Shown: piece by piece, positions 1 through 10,288 of the stretch | Position numbering within the stretch: the stretch's first letter is position 1 | How the letters are laid out: every line of letters begins with the position of its first letter | Origin: Rhizobacter terrae | GTDB lineage: Bacteria; Pseudomonadota; Gammaproteobacteria; Burkholderiales; Burkholderiaceae_C | NCBI RefSeq assembly: GCF_003852895.1 | Contig: NZ_QUSW01000006.1 | Coordinates: 326,734 to 390,733, forward strand | Length of the DNA stretch: 64,000 nt | Direction of reading: 5' to 3' | The notes under the pieces: model-generated | What the model saw: only the letters and a program-made list of their open reading frames with translations | What the model was told of the DNA's origin: nothing | Database searches by the model: none | Made by a program: the position numbers and the translations under genes

Positions 1-332
1 AGGTCGATCACCGCGATGATCCGGCCTTGCACGCTCATGATGCCCGACACGAAGCGGGGGACGCAAGGCAAGGGCGTCAGGGTATTCAGCGCCCTCACCT
101 CCATCACATGTGCTGTAGGCACCGCGTAGTGGCGGGTGCCGAGCACGAACTCCACCACCTCGGTGCCGTTGCCCCGCGGCGCGGGTTGTGCGCTGATGGC
201 GCGGGTGCGCGCTTCATGCGCCGCGAGCCGGGCCTCGGGCGTCGCGTATTGGCCGCGGAACAGCGCCTCCTCGGTGCGGGCCAGCCGCTCCCTGAGCTGC
301 GCCCAATTGATCGGCGGCCGGGCAGGACTCAC
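1..332 (-). CDS. CheW-like chemotaxis coupling protein, partial (C-terminus off the left edge)
   Basis: CheW-type adaptor that would link a chemoreceptor to a CheA kinase in the cytoplasm. The first 110 residues are visible. A hydrophilic N-terminal extension of about 45 residues precedes a CheW domain with the typical pattern VEFVLGTRHYAVP, then EVRALNTLTPLPCVP and GIMSVQGRIIAVIDL just before the edge. The start is a GTG at 332 with GGAGG about 8 bases upstream. It lies 58 bases downstream of cheR on the same strand and is probably cotranscribed with it. The long N-terminus and the order CheR-TPR then CheW recall WspC-WspD of Wsp-type surface-sensing systems, but the receptor, kinase and output genes are outside the window, so this is only an inference. 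Confidence 0.85.
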   Translation of the reverse strand, partial: MSPARPPINWAQLRERLARTEEALFRGQYATPEARLAAHEARTRAISAQPAPRGNGTEVVEFVLGTRHYAVPTAHVMEVRALNTLTPLPCVPRFVSGIMSVQGRIIAVID

Positions 333-398
333 TGGGAAACCTCCGTGCTGCGCACTGCGGTGCGAGTCCCTTCGGGCGGCCGGGCGGGACTCACTGGG
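313..398. repeat. pair of 24-nt direct repeats around the cheW start and cheR stop
   Basis: The 24-base segment at 313-336 recurs at 375-398 with one mismatch (A versus G). One copy spans the GTG start of the cheW-like gene and the other spans the TGA stop of cheR. It looks like a small local duplication; no function can be assigned. Confidence 0.6.
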
Positions 399-1542
399 CC
401 ACCTCATGCGAGCGATGCCGCCCATGCCGATGGCCGAGCTGGTCGGACAGGCGTTGCAGCGCGCTGCGTGCCAGGGTCAGCTCCGGCTCCAGGAACAGCG
501 CACGGCGCAAGGCGTCGCGTGCCTGCTCGGGGCGGTGCGCCTCTTCGAGCAGGGCCGCATGCTGCACGTGCAGCGCGGCGTCGAGCTTGTCGCGTGCCAG
601 GGCGGCCTCGCAGCGCGAGATGGCGTCATCGAGGCTGCGGTCCAGCGCGGGTTTCAGGCGCGCGGTGTCTGGCCGCAGCCGCGCGGGCGGCGCGGGCAGG
701 TCGCTGCTCAGTGCCGCCTTTCGATGGAACAGCGCGTTCGGGTAGCGCACGGCCTCGAAGCCATCGAAGCAGCGCGCACCCGCCTCGGTGGGCGCCACCA
801 GCAGCAACCCGCCGTCGGCCAGCGCCCCGCGCAGGTGGGCCACGGCCTGGCGCGCCTGCTGGCGGCCGAAGTAGATGAGCACGTTGCGGCACAGGATGAT
901 GTCGAAGGGCTGCGCTGACAGCGGCGGCTCCATCACGTTCGCATACTCGAATCGCACCATCGTGCGAGGCAAGTCCTTGACGAGGAGCCGGTCGGCGTCG
1001 AGGCGATGGAAGTACTGCTCGCGCACCAGGTCGGGCACGCCGCGGAACGACCAGTCGCCGTAGGTGGCCTCGCGCGCACGGGCCAGGAAGCCCATGTGGA
1101 TGTCGGTGCCCCACACCTCGATGTCCCACTGGGCATGGTCGGGGATCAGGCGCGAGAGCATCACTGCCAGCGAGTAGGCCTCTTCGCCGGTGGAGCAGCC
1201 CGCGCTCCAGACCCGAAGCCGTCGCGTCGACTCGCGGCGCTGCACGATCATCGGCGGCAGCAGTTCATGCTCGAGGATGTCGAAGGCCGCGGGGTCGCGG
1301 AAGAAATAGGTTTCGCCCACGCTGAACAGCTCGGCCAGCGACTGGATGTCGGCCGGGTTCCAGGGGCGCACGAGCCACTGCTGGATCTCACGGGCCTCGC
1401 ACGTCGCCCCGGCACGCTGCGCCAGCGCGTTCGCCGCGCGCAGCAGCACGTCATGCCGGTTCGCGCCGAAGCGCATGCCCATCTGAGCGGCAACCTTGTC
1501 GCTGAAGGCACGAATCAGTGCATCGCCCACCCTGTGCGTCAT
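391..1542 (-). CDS. cheR: CheR-type protein-glutamate methyltransferase with C-terminal TPR-like tail
   Basis: S-adenosylmethionine-dependent methyltransferase that methylates glutamates on chemoreceptors. It is 383 residues long, about 100 more than a plain CheR. Visible motifs are VGETYFFRD (about 75-83), the SAM-binding loop SAGCSTGEEAYS (113-124) and the ILCRNVLIYF segment typical of CheR. The tail from about residue 310 is Ala/Leu-rich and helical (repeats such as AALLEEAHRPEQARDALRRA), as in TPR-bearing CheR proteins of the WspC type. ATG at 1542 is chosen because the methyltransferase homology starts there and AGGGG lies upstream; the frame stays open further upstream but without family resemblance. 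It is followed by the cheW-like gene and diverges from the receiver protein at 1765. Confidence 0.9.
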   Translation of the reverse strand: MTHRVGDALIRAFSDKVAAQMGMRFGANRHDVLLRAANALAQRAGATCEAREIQQWLVRPWNPADIQSLAELFSVGETYFFRDPAAFDILEHELLPPMIVQRRESTRRLRVWSAGCSTGEEAYSLAVMLSRLIPDHAQWDIEVWGTDIHMGFLARAREATYGDWSFRGVPDLVREQYFHRLDADRLLVKDLPRTMVRFEYANVMEPPLSAQPFDIILCRNVLIYFGRQQARQAVAHLRGALADGGLLLVAPTEAGARCFDGFEAVRYPNALFHRKAALSSDLPAPPARLRPDTARLKPALDRSLDDAISRCEAALARDKLDAALHVQHAALLEEAHRPEQARDALRRALFLEPELTLARSALQRLSDQLGHRHGRHRSHEVAQ

Positions 1543-1764
1543 CGCCAGCCCCTGATTGTTCTCACGCCGTGATGAATGGCGTCCAGGTTTCGCCGAGAGA
1601 GTGCGCTCAAGAATGCTCCGATTGCGCGCAAATGTCGAGTCCGCGAATTCGGGGTGATGCACCCTCTTCACGAGAGGGGAATCGTTGTCACAGATGACTG
1701 GTGCGATTGCCGACACCACAATCGTCTTGAGGCTCCATCGCGTCGGATGGAGACAAGGACCGAC

Positions 1765-2196
1765 ATGCCCCAGCACGCCGATGTTGAACCGATCTCCGAT
1801 GCCCTGGACTTGCGGGGCAAGGTGCTCTACATCGAAGACAACCCCATCAACGTCGACCTCGTGGAGGCCGCGTTGTCGCGCTACCCGGGCATCACCTTGC
1901 TGACGGCCGGCACCGGCATGGAAGGCATCCGGCTCGCGCAGTCCGAGAAGCCGGACTTCGTGCTGCTGGACATGCACCTGCCCGACATCGGCGGGCTGGA
2001 GGTGGTGCGCGCGCTCAACGAGCAGATCGCCAACGAGCATTTGCGCGTCACGCTGCTCACGGCCGACAGCCTGTCGATGGACATCGTGAAGGCGATGAGC
2101 CTTGGTGCCTACGACTACTGGCTCAAGCCCATCGACATGCGCAAGTTCGAGGCGGGGCTCAAGCGCGCGCTGGGCAAGGGCGGGCGGCGGGAGTAG
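1765..2196 (+). CDS. single-domain response regulator (CheY-like receiver)
   Basis: Stand-alone phosphoacceptor receiver of 143 residues. The acidic pair E24-D25, the phosphorylation site D69 (in VLLDMHLPD), T99 (LLTAD) and K121 (WLKPID) are all present, so it should be phosphorylated by a histidine kinase. There is no output domain, only a short basic tail (KGGRRE). The start at 1765 has AAGGA 5 bases upstream; an in-frame ATG at 1747 is an alternative. It is transcribed away from cheR across a region of about 220 bases that must hold both promoters. The partner kinase is not in the window; the neighbouring chemotaxis genes suggest a CheA. Confidence 0.85.
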   Translation: MPQHADVEPISDALDLRGKVLYIEDNPINVDLVEAALSRYPGITLLTAGTGMEGIRLAQSEKPDFVLLDMHLPDIGGLEVVRALNEQIANEHLRVTLLTADSLSMDIVKAMSLGAYDYWLKPIDMRKFEAGLKRALGKGGRRE

Positions 2197-2205
2197 CCGT
2201 GGCGT

Positions 2206-3090
2206 TCAGGCGCGCGCCGCGGCGGCGCTGATGCCCGCGGCGAAGCGCGGGTACAAGGCGGTGGGCAGGTCGTGCCCCATGCCTTCGACGAGATCGAGCT
2301 TCGCGCCGGGGATGAGCGTTGCGAGCTGCTTGCCGGCATCAACCGGCACGAGCGGATCCTGCAGGCCGTGCAGGACCTGCGTGGGCGCCTTGATCTGCGG
2401 CAGCAGCGAGGACCGATCGCCATCGGCCGCAATGGCCGTGAGCTGGCGCGCCGTGCCCTGCGGCCGGTAGCTGCGCCGCACCGACATCGACAGGCGCCGC
2501 GTGAGCCACTCGTCGCCCGACGGGTAGCCAGGGCTGCCGATGAGCTTGTAGATGCTCACGTAGTGCGCCACGATGCTGTCGAAGCTCTTCGGGTCGTCCG
2601 GGCTGGAGAGCATCGCGCTGCGCACCTTCAGCGAAGGCTGCGAGAGCTTGCGCGAACCGCTGCTGGTCATCATCAGCGTGAGGCTCTTCACCCGGTGCGG
2701 GTGCCGCAGGGCGAGCTGCTGCGCCACCATGCCGCCCATCGAGGCACCGCAGATGTGGGCCTGCTTGATGCCGAACACATCCAGCAGCCCCGCGGTGTCG
2801 TTGGCCATGTCCCCCAGCGAGTACGGGCTCTTCACCTGCAAGCCCACCACATGCTTGAGCGCCTCGATGCCGAGGTTGGGCACGCCCAGGTGGTCGAAGC
2901 TGTGCGACAGGCCGATGTCGCGGTTGTCGAAGCGCAGCACCCGGAAGCCCTTGTCCACGAGCATCTGCACCAGGTCTTCATGCCAGGCGATGAGCTGCAT
3001 GCCCAGGCCCATGATGAGCACCAGCGGCTCGCCCGAGGGCGAGCCATGGTCTTCGACTTCCAGGGTAATGCCGTTGGCCGAGACCTTCAT
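2206..3090 (-). CDS. alpha/beta hydrolase
   Basis: Cytoplasmic alpha/beta-hydrolase fold protein of 294 residues without signal peptide. Landmarks are the oxyanion region LVLIMGLGMQ, RFDNRDIGLS (a pattern common in this subfamily), the nucleophile elbow GASMGG, an acidic residue in HGLQDPLVP and the histidine in EGMGHDLP, giving a plausible Ser-Asp-His triad. Substrate unknown. It starts 7 bases after the stop of the next hydrolase gene (3098-3886), so the two form an operon downstream of the wax ester synthase; a role in acyl ester turnover is an inference from that context. Confidence 0.85.
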   Translation of the reverse strand: MKVSANGITLEVEDHGSPSGEPLVLIMGLGMQLIAWHEDLVQMLVDKGFRVLRFDNRDIGLSHSFDHLGVPNLGIEALKHVVGLQVKSPYSLGDMANDTAGLLDVFGIKQAHICGASMGGMVAQQLALRHPHRVKSLTLMMTSSGSRKLSQPSLKVRSAMLSSPDDPKSFDSIVAHYVSIYKLIGSPGYPSGDEWLTRRLSMSVRRSYRPQGTARQLTAIAADGDRSSLLPQIKAPTQVLHGLQDPLVPVDAGKQLATLIPGAKLDLVEGMGHDLPTALYPRFAAGISAAAARA

Positions 3091-3097
3091 GCCGGCC

Positions 3098-3886
3098 TCA
3101 GGCGTTCACCGGCCCCGTGCGGTAGAAAAGGCTCTTGACGCCGGAGGCGTCGAAGGGCTTCCAGTCCTTCGGGTCTTGGGCGAGCCGGTCGGCGATGGCG
3201 TACATCGCCACCGGGTTCATGCCCATGCCCACGTGGCTCGCATGCACGCCGATGTTCTCGGTGAGCGGCCCGTGTTCGTTCACGCTGCACTGCCAGGCGA
3301 CGATGCCGTCGGTCTTCGAGTAGATGGAGGTGGTGGGCACCGGCGGCGGCTGGCGCACCTGCTCGAAGACTTCGAGGTCGTCGGTGGAATGGCCGCTCAC
3401 GAATTCGTAGAAGCGCCAGGCGTTGCTGGCCTTGGGGTGGCCGGTGAAGGGCGAGCCCAGCGTGATGACGCAGCGCGTCATCTCTGCCAGTTCCTTGGCC
3501 GCCTCGCGGGCGTAGATGCCGCCCAGGCTCCAGCCGATGAGGCTCACCGGGCGCTGGTGCTTCTCGTAGACCGCGCGCACCTTGTTGAGCACGCCGTCGA
3601 CCACGCCGTCGCGCGGGCCGAAGTTGAAGCCCTGTTGCCACGGGTACGCGACGTAGCCCTGGCTTTCGAGGAAGTTGCGCAGCGGGATGGTGGTGAAGTC
3701 CGCAGCGCCCAGGCCTGGGAACACGACGATCGGGTGTCCATCGCCCTTGGGCAGCCGGCGCAGCCACGGCGTGGCCGCGAGCATCGCGGCGTACTCCCAG
3801 GGCGCCCTCCCCTCCATCATCAACAGCAGCGCATTGGGCGCCTTGAGCTTTTCGTTGACGTTGCTGCGCTGGCCTTGGATCGACAT
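3098..3886 (-). CDS. lipase/esterase-like alpha/beta hydrolase
   Basis: Alpha/beta hydrolase of about 262 residues, resembling triacylglycerol lipase/esterase-type proteins. It shows VVFPGLGAADFTT (oxyanion side), the nucleophile elbow GWSLGG in LIGWSLGGIYAREAA, YSKTDGIV (candidate acid) and a candidate histidine in the ASHVGMGMNP segment. No signal peptide is evident. The start at 3886 (MSIQGQ) is chosen because the upstream open frame is Arg-rich with no family resemblance; the ribosome site is weak. The gene lies 31 bases after the wax ester synthase and 7 bases before the next hydrolase, so the three probably act together in neutral-lipid or ester metabolism. Confidence 0.8.
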   Translation of the reverse strand: MSIQGQRSNVNEKLKAPNALLLMMEGRAPWEYAAMLAATPWLRRLPKGDGHPIVVFPGLGAADFTTIPLRNFLESQGYVAYPWQQGFNFGPRDGVVDGVLNKVRAVYEKHQRPVSLIGWSLGGIYAREAAKELAEMTRCVITLGSPFTGHPKASNAWRFYEFVSGHSTDDLEVFEQVRQPPPVPTTSIYSKTDGIVAWQCSVNEHGPLTENIGVHASHVGMGMNPVAMYAIADRLAQDPKDWKPFDASGVKSLFYRTGPVNA

Positions 3887-3917
3887 TCGTTGGGAGGGGT
3901 GCTGCGTTGGACCGATG

Positions 3918-5540
3918 TTAGCGACGTGACAGCGTTTTCGATGGAGCGCTTGCCCTAGGTGACCTTGTCGCGTGAGGGACAGGCTTCTTCCGCGATGCGG
4001 CAGGGCCGGCCTTCTTCGCGGGCGTCGCCTTGGCCGCCTTGGTCTTGGCGGCCTTTTTTGCCGAAGCAACCGGCGCTCCCGCCGCGACCGGCTGTGCGGT
4101 GTGCGGCAAGGCCTTCAGGGTCGCGAACTCCTCGTGCAGGGCCTGCGCCAGTTCGGCCACGTCCGGCATGGCCTTGCCACAGGCGATGATGCCGAAGTCC
4201 AGGTTCTCGTTATAGCTCTGCACGGTGATGTTCAGCGCCACGCCGTGCACGACGATGGAGGTCGGGTAGTTCACCAGCATCTTGCCGCCGGCCATGTACA
4301 GCGGGAAGGCCGGGCCGGGCACGTTGGAGATGGCCACGTTGGCGATGGGCGGGATGCGGTCGGCCACCTTGGCGCGGCCGTAGACCGCGGTGAGCGCGCT
4401 CATCACCCAGGGCACGCCCAGCGATGGGAAGTCGATGGGCATGAGGCTCTTCACGCTGCCCAGCGTCTGCTTCATCGCGGCGGTGGCGGCCTTGACGTAG
4501 AGCAGCCGCTTCATCGGGTCGGCGATGTGCGTGCCCAGGTTCACCACCGTCATCGAGGCCTGGTTGTTGGAGCTGGTGTCGCCCGCCGCGCGGGTGGACA
4601 CCGGCACGGCCGCCACCATCGACTTGCGCGGCAACGGGCCATGGGCGAGGAAGTAGCGGCGCATCGCCCCGCTGCACAGCATCAGCACCACGTCGTTGAG
4701 CGTGGCGTCGTGGGCGCGGCGCAGCGCCTTCAGCTCGGCCATGGGCAGGCTCACCGAAGCGAAGGCGCGGGTGTCGGTCACCGAGGCGTTGAGCTTGGTG
4801 CGCGGGGCGAGGCCCAGGCTCACCGAGTCTTCGGCCGGCGTGGCCTTGCCGCGCACCTTGGCCACGGCCGCACCGGTCACGCCGGTGGCACCCTGCTTGG
4901 CCACGGTGCCCAGGGCGCCCACCGTGGTCGGCAGGCCCTTCACGATGTTGGCGTACTGCTGGAGCTGGTTGGCGAACACGCCGCTGATCATCTCGGCCAT
5001 GCCGATCTGCAGCTTCTTGGGCTTGCTGCGCGGCTCGATGTCGCGCGGCTCGGGGCTCACGTCCAGGATGGCAGACGCCAGCGCCACGGCGGCCTGGCCG
5101 TCCACGGCGGCGTGGTGCAACTGCGTGTACAGGCCGAAGCGCTTCTCCTTGTTCGGCCCCGGGGCGAGGCCTTCGAAGACGCGAAACTTCCACAGCGGCT
5201 TCTCGCGGTCCAGCAGCACGGGGTGGAACTCGCCCACCTTGGCATGCAGCTCATCCATGCCGCTGCCCTTGGGCAGCTTGATGGCCTCGATGTGATCGTC
5301 CAGGTCCACCTCGCAGTCAATCCACACCGGGTTGGCGAGGTTGAAGGGCATCCACGCCAGCTTGCGGCGAAGGGCCTTGGCCAGCGGCAGCCGCGTGGCC
5401 ATGTGTTTGCGCAAGTCCGCCGCGAAATTGCCCTTGTAGCTCGCCGGCAGCTCGAACACATGAAGCGCGCCCACGTGCATGGGCATCTGCGGCGTCTCCA
5501 TGTACAGGAAGCTGGCGTCGAGCCCGGAGAGTTGCTTCAT
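3918..5540 (-). CDS. wax ester synthase/diacylglycerol acyltransferase (WS/DGAT family) with Lys/Ala-rich tail
   Basis: Transfers acyl groups from acyl-CoA to fatty alcohols or diacylglycerol, forming wax esters or triacylglycerol. The N-terminus (LSGLDASFLYMET) is typical, and the catalytic HHxxxDG motif is present as HHAAVDG in LYTQLHHAAVDGQAA. The C-terminal domain has the NVAISNVPGP and YPTSIVVHGVALNITVQSY patterns. The 540 residues exceed the usual 450-480: from about residue 485 a Lys/Ala/Pro-rich tail with AKKA and AKATPAKKA units follows, reminiscent of histone H1-like or PhaF-like tails. Start ATG 5540. First gene of a three-gene set with two alpha/beta hydrolases. Confidence 0.92.
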   Translation of the reverse strand: MKQLSGLDASFLYMETPQMPMHVGALHVFELPASYKGNFAADLRKHMATRLPLAKALRRKLAWMPFNLANPVWIDCEVDLDDHIEAIKLPKGSGMDELHAKVGEFHPVLLDREKPLWKFRVFEGLAPGPNKEKRFGLYTQLHHAAVDGQAAVALASAILDVSPEPRDIEPRSKPKKLQIGMAEMISGVFANQLQQYANIVKGLPTTVGALGTVAKQGATGVTGAAVAKVRGKATPAEDSVSLGLAPRTKLNASVTDTRAFASVSLPMAELKALRRAHDATLNDVVLMLCSGAMRRYFLAHGPLPRKSMVAAVPVSTRAAGDTSSNNQASMTVVNLGTHIADPMKRLLYVKAATAAMKQTLGSVKSLMPIDFPSLGVPWVMSALTAVYGRAKVADRIPPIANVAISNVPGPAFPLYMAGGKMLVNYPTSIVVHGVALNITVQSYNENLDFGIIACGKAMPDVAELAQALHEEFATLKALPHTAQPVAAGAPVASAKKAAKTKAAKATPAKKAGPAASRKKPVPHATRSPRASAPSKTLSRR

Positions 5541-5639
5541 TGGTCTTGTCCCTTGGGGTGGTTGGCGGATGCTAGGGCGCAGGCGTTCGCGGACGGCCCC
5601 GGTGAAACCCGGGACTGTCCGTCGGACATCGACGGCGCG

Positions 5640-6737
5640 TCAGGCCAACTCGCGAAGGGGATGCGCATGCGCCGGCCACGGGCTGGCGAAGAATGCCAGC
5701 ACGTCCTCGCGCTTCACGTCCTCGACCCGCAGCGGGTTCCACTGGGGCGAATGGTCCTTGTCCACCGCCAGGGCACGGATGCCCTCCACCGTCTCGCTGG
5801 CAGCGCCCGGCCGCAGGTGGAAGCTGTGGCGCACCATGTCGCGCTCCATGCGCAGGTCGTCGGCCAGCTCCATGCCGCGCGCACGGCGGATCTGCTCCAG
5901 CGTCACCGCCATCATCAGCGGCGAGCGCTTGCGCAGCGTGGCCAGCGTGGCGGCGGCCCATTCGCTGGGGTCGGCCTCCAGCGAGGCGAAGATCGCGGCG
6001 ATGCCGTCGTGCGCGAAGTGGGCGTCGATGGCCGCGCGGTGCGCCGACCACTGTGGCGCCGGCTTGGGCTGCGTGTGCGTGACGACGCTGGCGCGGACCA
6101 GGGCGCCGCTTTCCATGGGCTGGTCGGCCAGCGCTTCCAGCAAGGCGCCGAGCTGCGACGAGGGCACGAAGAAGTCAGCCAGGCGCAGCGCGATGGCATC
6201 ACCGGCACCCGCCACCTGCCCGGTCAGCGCCAGGTATTCGCCGGTGCGGCCTTCGCATCGCGACAGGAAGTAGCCGCCGCCGACATCCGGGAACAGGCCG
6301 ATGTTGGTCTCGGGCATGGCGAGCTTAGAGCGCTCGGTGACGACGCGGATCGCCGCGCCCTGCGACAGGCCCATGCCGCCGCCCATCACGATGCCGTCCA
6401 TCAGCGCCACCGTCGGCTTGGGGTAGCTGTGGATGAGGTGGTTGAGGGTGTATTCCTCGGTGAAGAAGTCCTCCAGCCGCGGATCGCCCGCGAGCGCGGC
6501 CTGGTGGAAGAAGCGGATGTCGCCGCCCGCGCAAAAGGCCACGCCCTTACCTTCCTGCGTCGCGCCGCGCAGCACGACGGCCACCACCTCGTCGTCGTCG
6601 CGCCAGGCCAGCAGCGCAGCGGTGATGTCGCGGATCATGCCCAGCGACAAGGCGTTCAGCGCCTGCGGCCGGTTCAGCGTGATCACGCCGACGTTGCGGT
6701 GCTTCTCGGCCACCACCATGGATTGTTCCGCGCTCAT
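5640..6737 (-). CDS. enoyl-CoA hydratase/isomerase family protein, 3-hydroxyisobutyryl-CoA hydrolase-like
   Basis: Crotonase-fold enzyme of 365 residues, the length of the HIBCH/ECH_2 branch rather than ordinary 260-residue hydratases. It has the oxyanion segment FCAGGDIRFFHQ, the GIVMGGGMGLSQGA turn and the MPETNIGLFPDVGGGYFL motif with the catalytic Glu typical of 3-hydroxyisobutyryl-CoA hydrolase (valine degradation). ATG at 6737 is preceded by GAGGAG and overlaps the stop of the DMT transporter gene (ATGA), showing translational coupling. Substrate identity is inferred from family resemblance. Confidence 0.88.
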   Translation of the reverse strand: MSAEQSMVVAEKHRNVGVITLNRPQALNALSLGMIRDITAALLAWRDDDEVVAVVLRGATQEGKGVAFCAGGDIRFFHQAALAGDPRLEDFFTEEYTLNHLIHSYPKPTVALMDGIVMGGGMGLSQGAAIRVVTERSKLAMPETNIGLFPDVGGGYFLSRCEGRTGEYLALTGQVAGAGDAIALRLADFFVPSSQLGALLEALADQPMESGALVRASVVTHTQPKPAPQWSAHRAAIDAHFAHDGIAAIFASLEADPSEWAAATLATLRKRSPLMMAVTLEQIRRARGMELADDLRMERDMVRHSFHLRPGAASETVEGIRALAVDKDHSPQWNPLRVEDVKREDVLAFFASPWPAHAHPLRELA

Positions 6738-7612
6738 CGCACTCCTCGATTCCTCATGCCCCACGCTTCGTTCAGCGCCAGGGTCGTCAACACCAGCGCG
6801 CCGCCAGTCAGCACTTCCGGTGCCGGCCGTTCATTGGCGCCCAGCCAGGCCCAGGCGATGCCGAAGATGATCTCCAGCAGCGCCAGCAACGAAATCTCGG
6901 GCGCCGCCAGCGAGCGCGTGAGCCGCACGGCCATCGTGCAGGGCACGGCGAGCTGGAACACACCGAGGAGGGCCAGCAGCAGCACGTCGTGCTGCGTGGC
7001 CTGGAAAGGAAACGCGAGCGGCAGCGCCGTCGCGCTGGAGATGACCGCGCCGATCAGCAAGGCGGGCACCAGGTCCACCGACTTGCCGGCACGCTGCAGC
7101 GTGTTCCAGTTGATGGCGCCGGCGATGGGCACGCCCAGGGCCACCAGCGTGCCCAGCAGGTGCGTGCCCTCCCCGCTGATGCTGCTGCCGTACATCCACG
7201 CGATGCCGGCGCCCGCCACGAAGATCGCGGCCCAGGTGCGCAAGGCGACCGGGTGGCCCAGCATGAAGCGGGCGAGCAAGGCCGTGAGCAGCGGCGCGAT
7301 GCTCATGGTGATGAGCACGTTGGCCACGGTGGTCAGTGTGAGCGCCACCATGAAGCAGGTGAACATCACGCTCCACATGAGGCCCGAGATCCACAGGGCC
7401 TTGCCGCCTTGCTTCAGCAGCTGGGGCGAGTCGCGGCCATGCAGCGCGATGAAGTAGCCAGCCAGCGCCAGCGCGAGGAAGAAGCTGCGCCAGAAGGTGA
7501 CTTCGAAGGCCTGCGCCGAATCGAGGTGCCGCGACACGATGCCCGCCGTGCTCCACAACAAGGTGACAACGAGCATGCCGAGGACGGCTTGGCGATGGGA
7601 CAGCGGATGCAT
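6734..7612 (-). CDS. EamA/DMT-family inner-membrane transporter
   Basis: Drug/metabolite transporter superfamily protein of 292 residues with about ten hydrophobic segments arranged as two EamA repeats (first near residues 10-140, second near 150-285). The second repeat ends with LEIIFGIAWAWLGANE, a common pattern of the family. The substrate cannot be read from sequence. Its stop codon overlaps the start of the crotonase gene by 4 bases, so the two are cotranscribed. Start ATG 7612. Confidence 0.88.
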   Translation of the reverse strand: MHPLSHRQAVLGMLVVTLLWSTAGIVSRHLDSAQAFEVTFWRSFFLALALAGYFIALHGRDSPQLLKQGGKALWISGLMWSVMFTCFMVALTLTTVANVLITMSIAPLLTALLARFMLGHPVALRTWAAIFVAGAGIAWMYGSSISGEGTHLLGTLVALGVPIAGAINWNTLQRAGKSVDLVPALLIGAVISSATALPLAFPFQATQHDVLLLALLGVFQLAVPCTMAVRLTRSLAAPEISLLALLEIIFGIAWAWLGANERPAPEVLTGGALVLTTLALNEAWGMRNRGVR

Positions 7613-7973
7613 GCGCAGGCGGAAGGTTGGACCTCTGGAGTGTGCCAGCGATGCTTTGGATTTGCTTTCGCGGGGGTGACAGGGCTCTGGAGGGATCGTC
7701 TAAATCGTGTCGTTCCGGGCGAAAGAATCACGGTGCCTTGAGGCGGCCACGCACGGGAAATGGATGGTCCCGTGCTCGACTTTCACTTGGACAACGGCGC
7801 CGTGTCTTCCCAGACTCCGCCCCACGTCTTCTGCCGGCCGTGGTGCCAATGTGTCCACGGCTGCGCCCTTCCCAGGTCCCACGCGGTACCCGCCACCGCC
7901 TTCCATCACGGAAGACAAGTCGGGCGGTCCGCGCCGCATGTGGGATTTTCAAAAACAAGAAAAGGAGAAAGAC
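7613..7973. other. intergenic region between divergent genes (361 bases)
   Basis: Separates the minus-strand DMT transporter gene from the plus-strand lipoprotein gene, so it should hold both promoters. I see no convincing coding frame, RNA structure or clear operator. An AAGGAG-type ribosome site at its right end serves the lipoprotein gene. Confidence 0.5.
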
Positions 7974-8381
7974 GTGAAAACGATGAAGATGCGATGGATG
8001 ACAGCGGGCGTCATGTCGATGGCCCTGGCTGCTTGCGGGCACCACCCGACCAAGCAGGAGCTTGTGCAAGACCTGGTCCGAATCCAGACCGTGCACCGGA
8101 TCCGGGGTGAAATGGCCGTAACACCCCTGGAAGAGCAGTTGCCTCACGTCCTGCGCCACGCCAGTGAAGAGGCTGATCGCCTCTGCGGAGAGGAACCCGA
8201 ACCGGAGGAAGCGCCGATCACCCCTTACAAGTTGTGCCGCATGGAAACGTTGTCGGTCATCGCCAAGCTCTGGAGCGACGCGGCAACGTGCAAGTTGACG
8301 GTAGCGGATGACAAGCCGGATGAGGAGTTCTTCGTGTGCATGATGCGACAACCCGCCGCACCAAGCACCGCAGAACTCTGA
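7974..8381 (+). CDS. small predicted lipoprotein of unknown function
   Basis: A 135-residue protein with a basic start, a hydrophobic stretch and a lipobox ending LAAC (Cys21), so it should be exported and lipidated. The mature part is acidic and contains four more cysteines (in LCGEEPE, KLCRME, ATCKLT and FVCMM), which could form two disulfides. No family recognised. Start GTG 7974 is supported by AAGGAG 7 bases upstream; an internal ATG at 7983 is possible. A strong terminator follows at 8412, so it is a single-gene unit. Confidence 0.75.
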   Translation: MKTMKMRWMTAGVMSMALAACGHHPTKQELVQDLVRIQTVHRIRGEMAVTPLEEQLPHVLRHASEEADRLCGEEPEPEEAPITPYKLCRMETLSVIAKLWSDAATCKLTVADDKPDEEFFVCMMRQPAAPSTAEL

Positions 8382-8411
8382 GCCCGCCCAATGATGTGAA
8401 CGAGTAAATGC

Positions 8412-8447
8412 AAAAGAGGGTGCCGCGGCACCCTCTTTTGTTTTTTG
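8412..8447. terminator. bidirectional Rho-independent terminator
   Basis: Perfect inverted repeat AAAAGAGGGTGCC / GGCACCCTCTTTT with a 2-base loop, followed by a T-rich tract on the plus strand and by T residues on the minus strand. It lies between the lipoprotein gene and the convergent end of typA and can stop both transcripts. Confidence 0.9.
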
Positions 8448-8470
8448 CCTGGCGCGCTCGCACCAGTCGA

Positions 8471-10284
<1,814 letters not shown>

Positions 10285-10288
<4 letters not shown>

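Noticed and set aside
3972..7457. An 1161-codon plus-strand open frame opposite the WS/DGAT and crotonase genes
   Set aside because: Mirror image of real minus-strand genes; composition rich in His, Gly and Arg, no recognisable domains.
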